64,000 bases of DNA, taken from the NCBI GenBank assembly GCA_030015575.1, contig JASDDO010000016.1, positions 178,620,815 to 178,684,814 on the forward strand. The letters are read 5' to 3'. Source of the DNA: Agapanthus africanus (taxonomy: Eukaryota; Streptophyta; Magnoliopsida; Asparagales; Amaryllidaceae). Positions within the stretch are counted from its first letter, which is position 1; each line of letters begins with the position of its first letter. A program made the position numbers and the translations under genes. The notes under the pieces are model-generated. The model did not search any database. It saw only the letters and a list, made by a program, of their open reading frames with translations, and was not told the DNA's origin. Positions 60,983 through 64,000 of this stretch are shown in pieces.

Positions 60983-62624
60983 TGTAAGTGCACGGCAGCG
61001 CCCCGGCCGTCATCCCGATGCCAAAATGCGGAAACGATACTTTTCTTTAACTTTTCAAAACGGCGCTACCGCGTACTAAAAACCCGGATTGGGCCATTAA
61101 GCTAATGCTAGCAAACTAGAAAATGGGTAGAAAGTTATACCGAGCGATCCGTGTCCTTCGGTCTTCGGCCTCCGTCCCGATCTCCTCGCGGAATCTCCGG
61201 TCTTCATCTGCTCGTCGGAAAGGACACCACATCGCCGGGTTCTTTTACAGGCTCCAACCTCTGGACCGAGGCAACTCGGGCACGAAGTTGGCGAGCCGAC
61301 GTGTCCAAGAATGCTGTTGGCTAAGTGTAGAATGGTTTTGTCTCATGGGTAAGAAGTTGCCATTTGGAAGTGGTGAAGGAGATATACTTTGGAGATGAAC
61401 CAAGGGGATTTTATGCAAGCAAATGAGAGTATTTTCCCACACAAAAAAATGGACAGCCCTTCCACAAGAAGTGGCAGGCCCAAGCATAAAGGAATGAGAG
61501 GAGGGAGTGAGCCAAAAATAATGCAAGAGAGAGAAAGGGTGATGATTAGGAATCATCATCACAACAAAGTCCACTCCTCATCAACCATCTCATCACAAAA
61601 GTCAAGTGATGATGAACAATCATGAACCAAGAAGTCAAATGATGGTTGAACCATCATGAAGCTATCATCACAAAAAGTCTTCTCCATAATAAAATGCACA
61701 ATTGCAAATAACCCCCTCCACACCAATTTTCATCCAAAGAAAGAAACAAAGGAAAATGGCCGAAACGGAATGCAAACTGGCAACTTCAAAAAACCGATCC
61801 CCTAATAAATTACAGGAAAACCCCGCGACTGTATATACATACCCGCATTTGTATTCCGACCGAATACAAATGCAATGAGATAAAATCTACACTGTACAAT
61901 ACTAGGATCCGGCTTAAACCAAAGCCCGCTAGTATGATCCGTCCGATCATGATCCGTGCAATACCGCACGTATATGATTGAACCCTGCCATATCTCCATA
62001 CGACCTCTACAGCGTTTCGCCCGAAACTTGAGAAACTGTCTGTGGGGGACTCCAAAGACTCGTCAATACCTTGGCTGTGGATTTAACCACTAGCACGTCA
62101 GAGGTATTAGCCATACGTGATGGGCTGCCAAGTATTGACCAAAAGGGACATCGATGAGCGAACTCATCCTGACACCCTACTGAGCCTGTCAGTGACAATA
62201 TCCGTACAGTCCGGTCCGTTCGTCTATGAGCATCGCATGGCGGGCCTAGGGGTTGGTAAAACTCAGACCCCTAAAAGCGGTACAAGTCGTGTCGGAGTGT
62301 AGCCCAGAACACCCTGAGATACTACTGGAATACCTACCAGTAAATCTCCTGCCTTGGCCAAGGACTTCGTGTAATGGCTCTCCTAGACACAGCGCGACCT
62401 CACCCCCAATGCCGGGAGAGACGAACCCCTGCAGATCCGCTCACTGCCTCCATGTGGCTCGGGACTGTACCTAACTAAAACCTGTTTGCACGACTCCTTT
62501 GAGCCGTGGTAGGGTAGTAATCAAAGTACAGTTGGAACTCACACGAGACAAATGACGATCTCAGGTCGATGAACTAACCTGTACACATGTCACCAGGGAA
62601 CTGCTATCTGACGTCAGGTATAGG
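60983..62624 (-). repeat. Copia H, LTR of the E/G subfamily, partial
   Basis: It starts TGTAAGTGCACGGCAGCGCC on the plus strand, the same terminus as the E and G LTRs but clearly more diverged. The left flank is AGCTT (60978-60982). The orientation is minus, so this is the 3' LTR of a minus-strand element or a solo LTR; the right end is outside the window. It is cut at 62624 by Copia LTR I. The heat-shock array of E and G is not visible in it. Confidence 0.83.
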
Positions 62625-64000
62625 TGTTAGTTATATGTATGCCCTAGAGGCCATTACTATACATAGGATGTATATTGTAGTGGATGCTTGGACATATATA
62701 GGGATGACTTTCTTGCTCGATATGATAGTATGCTATCTGGTTACTCTTTACCTTAACGTGTACACTGATTGTCTCTCTGTTATATATTGGTAAAGCCCTC
62801 AGGATGTGTACTTGACTACCTGGACTATGATGCGGATCATACTAGTGGGCACATGGTAGTCCATAAGTACATCCTTCAAAGTCCCTAGTCGTGGGTGTAT
62901 CGAGACGAGGCATCGATATACCAGAGTAGACTAGCGTATACCTACTCGACCCATACAGATGGGCGATGGATAATCCCATATCCATTGGTGTTTGACATCG
63001 GAGATGATATACGGGTGCTCAGTGGAGACTGGGTACACTGGACGGACTCGCCGAGAACTCCCAGATGGTATTATACCTTACGTCAGATGGCAGTTCTCTG
63101 GTGACACTGGTACAGGTTAGTCTGTAAACCCGAGATCGTCATAGAGTCTTGTGTGATTCCCACTGTGCTTTGATTTCCATCATACCACGTCCAAGAGGGC
63201 GTGCAAAAAGGTGGTTTTTGGGTACAGTCCCGAGTCACATGGAGGCAATGAGCGATAGGAGGGGTTTCGTCTCTCCCAGTATAGGGAGTTGATGTTGCGC
63301 AGCGCTCGATTGGCTATAACAGGAAGTCCTTGGCCAAGGCTGCTTTAGCGATTTACTGGTAAGTGTTACCAGTAGTTTCTCGACCCGTTATGAACCTCAT
63401 ATTGACACGACTTATCGAGTTATTGGGGTCTGACGTTTACCACCCCTGGACGAGATATGCGACATATCAGACGAACAGACCGGACTGTACGGTAGTATTA
63501 CTCGTTGGATTCACTGGAGTGTGAGCGGGCTTGCTCGTTGATCTTCTGATCGCTCAATACCCGGGTGGCCGTTACGTTTAGCAGACCGCTTGCGGCTTGT
63601 GGGTGTTTGATATGATCATCACCTGCTGCCGACGTATTGACGAGTCTTTAGAGTCCTACACAGGGGTTTCCTGGCTCAAGCGAAACGAAATAGGAGCGCA
63701 TATGAGATATGTGCGGGACCGAGAATAATACCAGTATGTGATACTGTATTCTATTCTCGCGATTTGGGACATTGATCGGTTATATGCGATATAGCCGGGT
63801 TACCGAATCAAGTGTTGATTCGATACATTGATACACATGATATTAGTCGGTTATATAAGATATGACCGGATCGTTAAATCAAGTGTTGATTTAATGATTT
63901 AATGTATAATTATATATTTGGTATATTACTTTACAATAACTAGTATTGGTTCACTTAAGATTGATTTTCTCACTTGTTTGTGCATAAGTGTATATATGAT
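62625..64000 (+). repeat. Copia I, LTR of the A/B/F subfamily, cut by window end
   Basis: It begins TGTTAGTTATATGTATGCCC, as in Copia F, and follows the F LTR closely to the window edge. The five bases before it are ATAGG (62620-62624). The plus orientation makes it a 5' LTR or a solo LTR. Its stem-loop pairs are at about 63776-63900. Confidence 0.88.

Noticed and set aside
61389-61625. A charged 78-codon frame in Copia LTR H
   Set aside because: It is inside an LTR, low in complexity, and has no counterpart in the E or G LTRs.

Overview
The window is repeat DNA from a flowering plant. It is AT-rich and contains only LTR retrotransposons of three plant lineages: Ty1/Copia of the Tork/Angela type, Ty3/Gypsy chromovirus of the Tekay/Del type, and Ty3/Gypsy Athila/Tat type. 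I found no host gene, tRNA, rRNA, CRISPR array or bacterial feature. The species cannot be named from this sequence.

The layout is one nest up to five levels deep. Copia A (minus, from 1) is split by Copia B (plus, from 2992). B is split by Gypsy C (plus, 10422 to 60982 in this window). C carries three insertions: Athila-like Gypsy D (minus, 18169-38971), Copia F (plus, 39401-59387) and the Copia LTR H (minus, 60983-62624). D carries Copia E (minus, 23296-32941), F carries Copia G (minus, 46445-56087), and H is cut by Copia LTR I (plus, 62625 to the window end). Target-site duplications are complete for D (GGATC), E (ACGAT), F (CACAC) and G (AGTAT). The right ends of A, B, C, H and I lie outside the window.

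LTR pairs, compared by eye, give an order of ages that fits the nesting. C differs by roughly 3 percent, F about 1.4, D about 0.8, G about 0.7 and E about 0.2. If a rate of 1.3e-8 substitutions per site per year is assumed, these run from about one million years (C) to under 0.1 million (E). The LTRs fall into two Copia subfamilies: A, B, F and I (LTR beginning TGTTAG), and E, G and H (LTR beginning TGTTGGAGATAG on the minus strand).

The most interesting material is non-coding. B, E, F and G share a 2.3-3.1 kb leader in the place where gag is expected. It includes three tandem hairpins whose stems change in a compensatory way between copies, so it looks like a conserved structured RNA. E and G have broken coding regions yet nearly identical LTRs and clean target-site duplications, which suggests a non-autonomous family moved in trans until recently. 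Their LTRs carry perfect four- and five-unit heat-shock elements upstream of a TATA-like box. A GC-rich palindromic module is shared by the Athila-like LTR of D and the Copia leaders of E and G.
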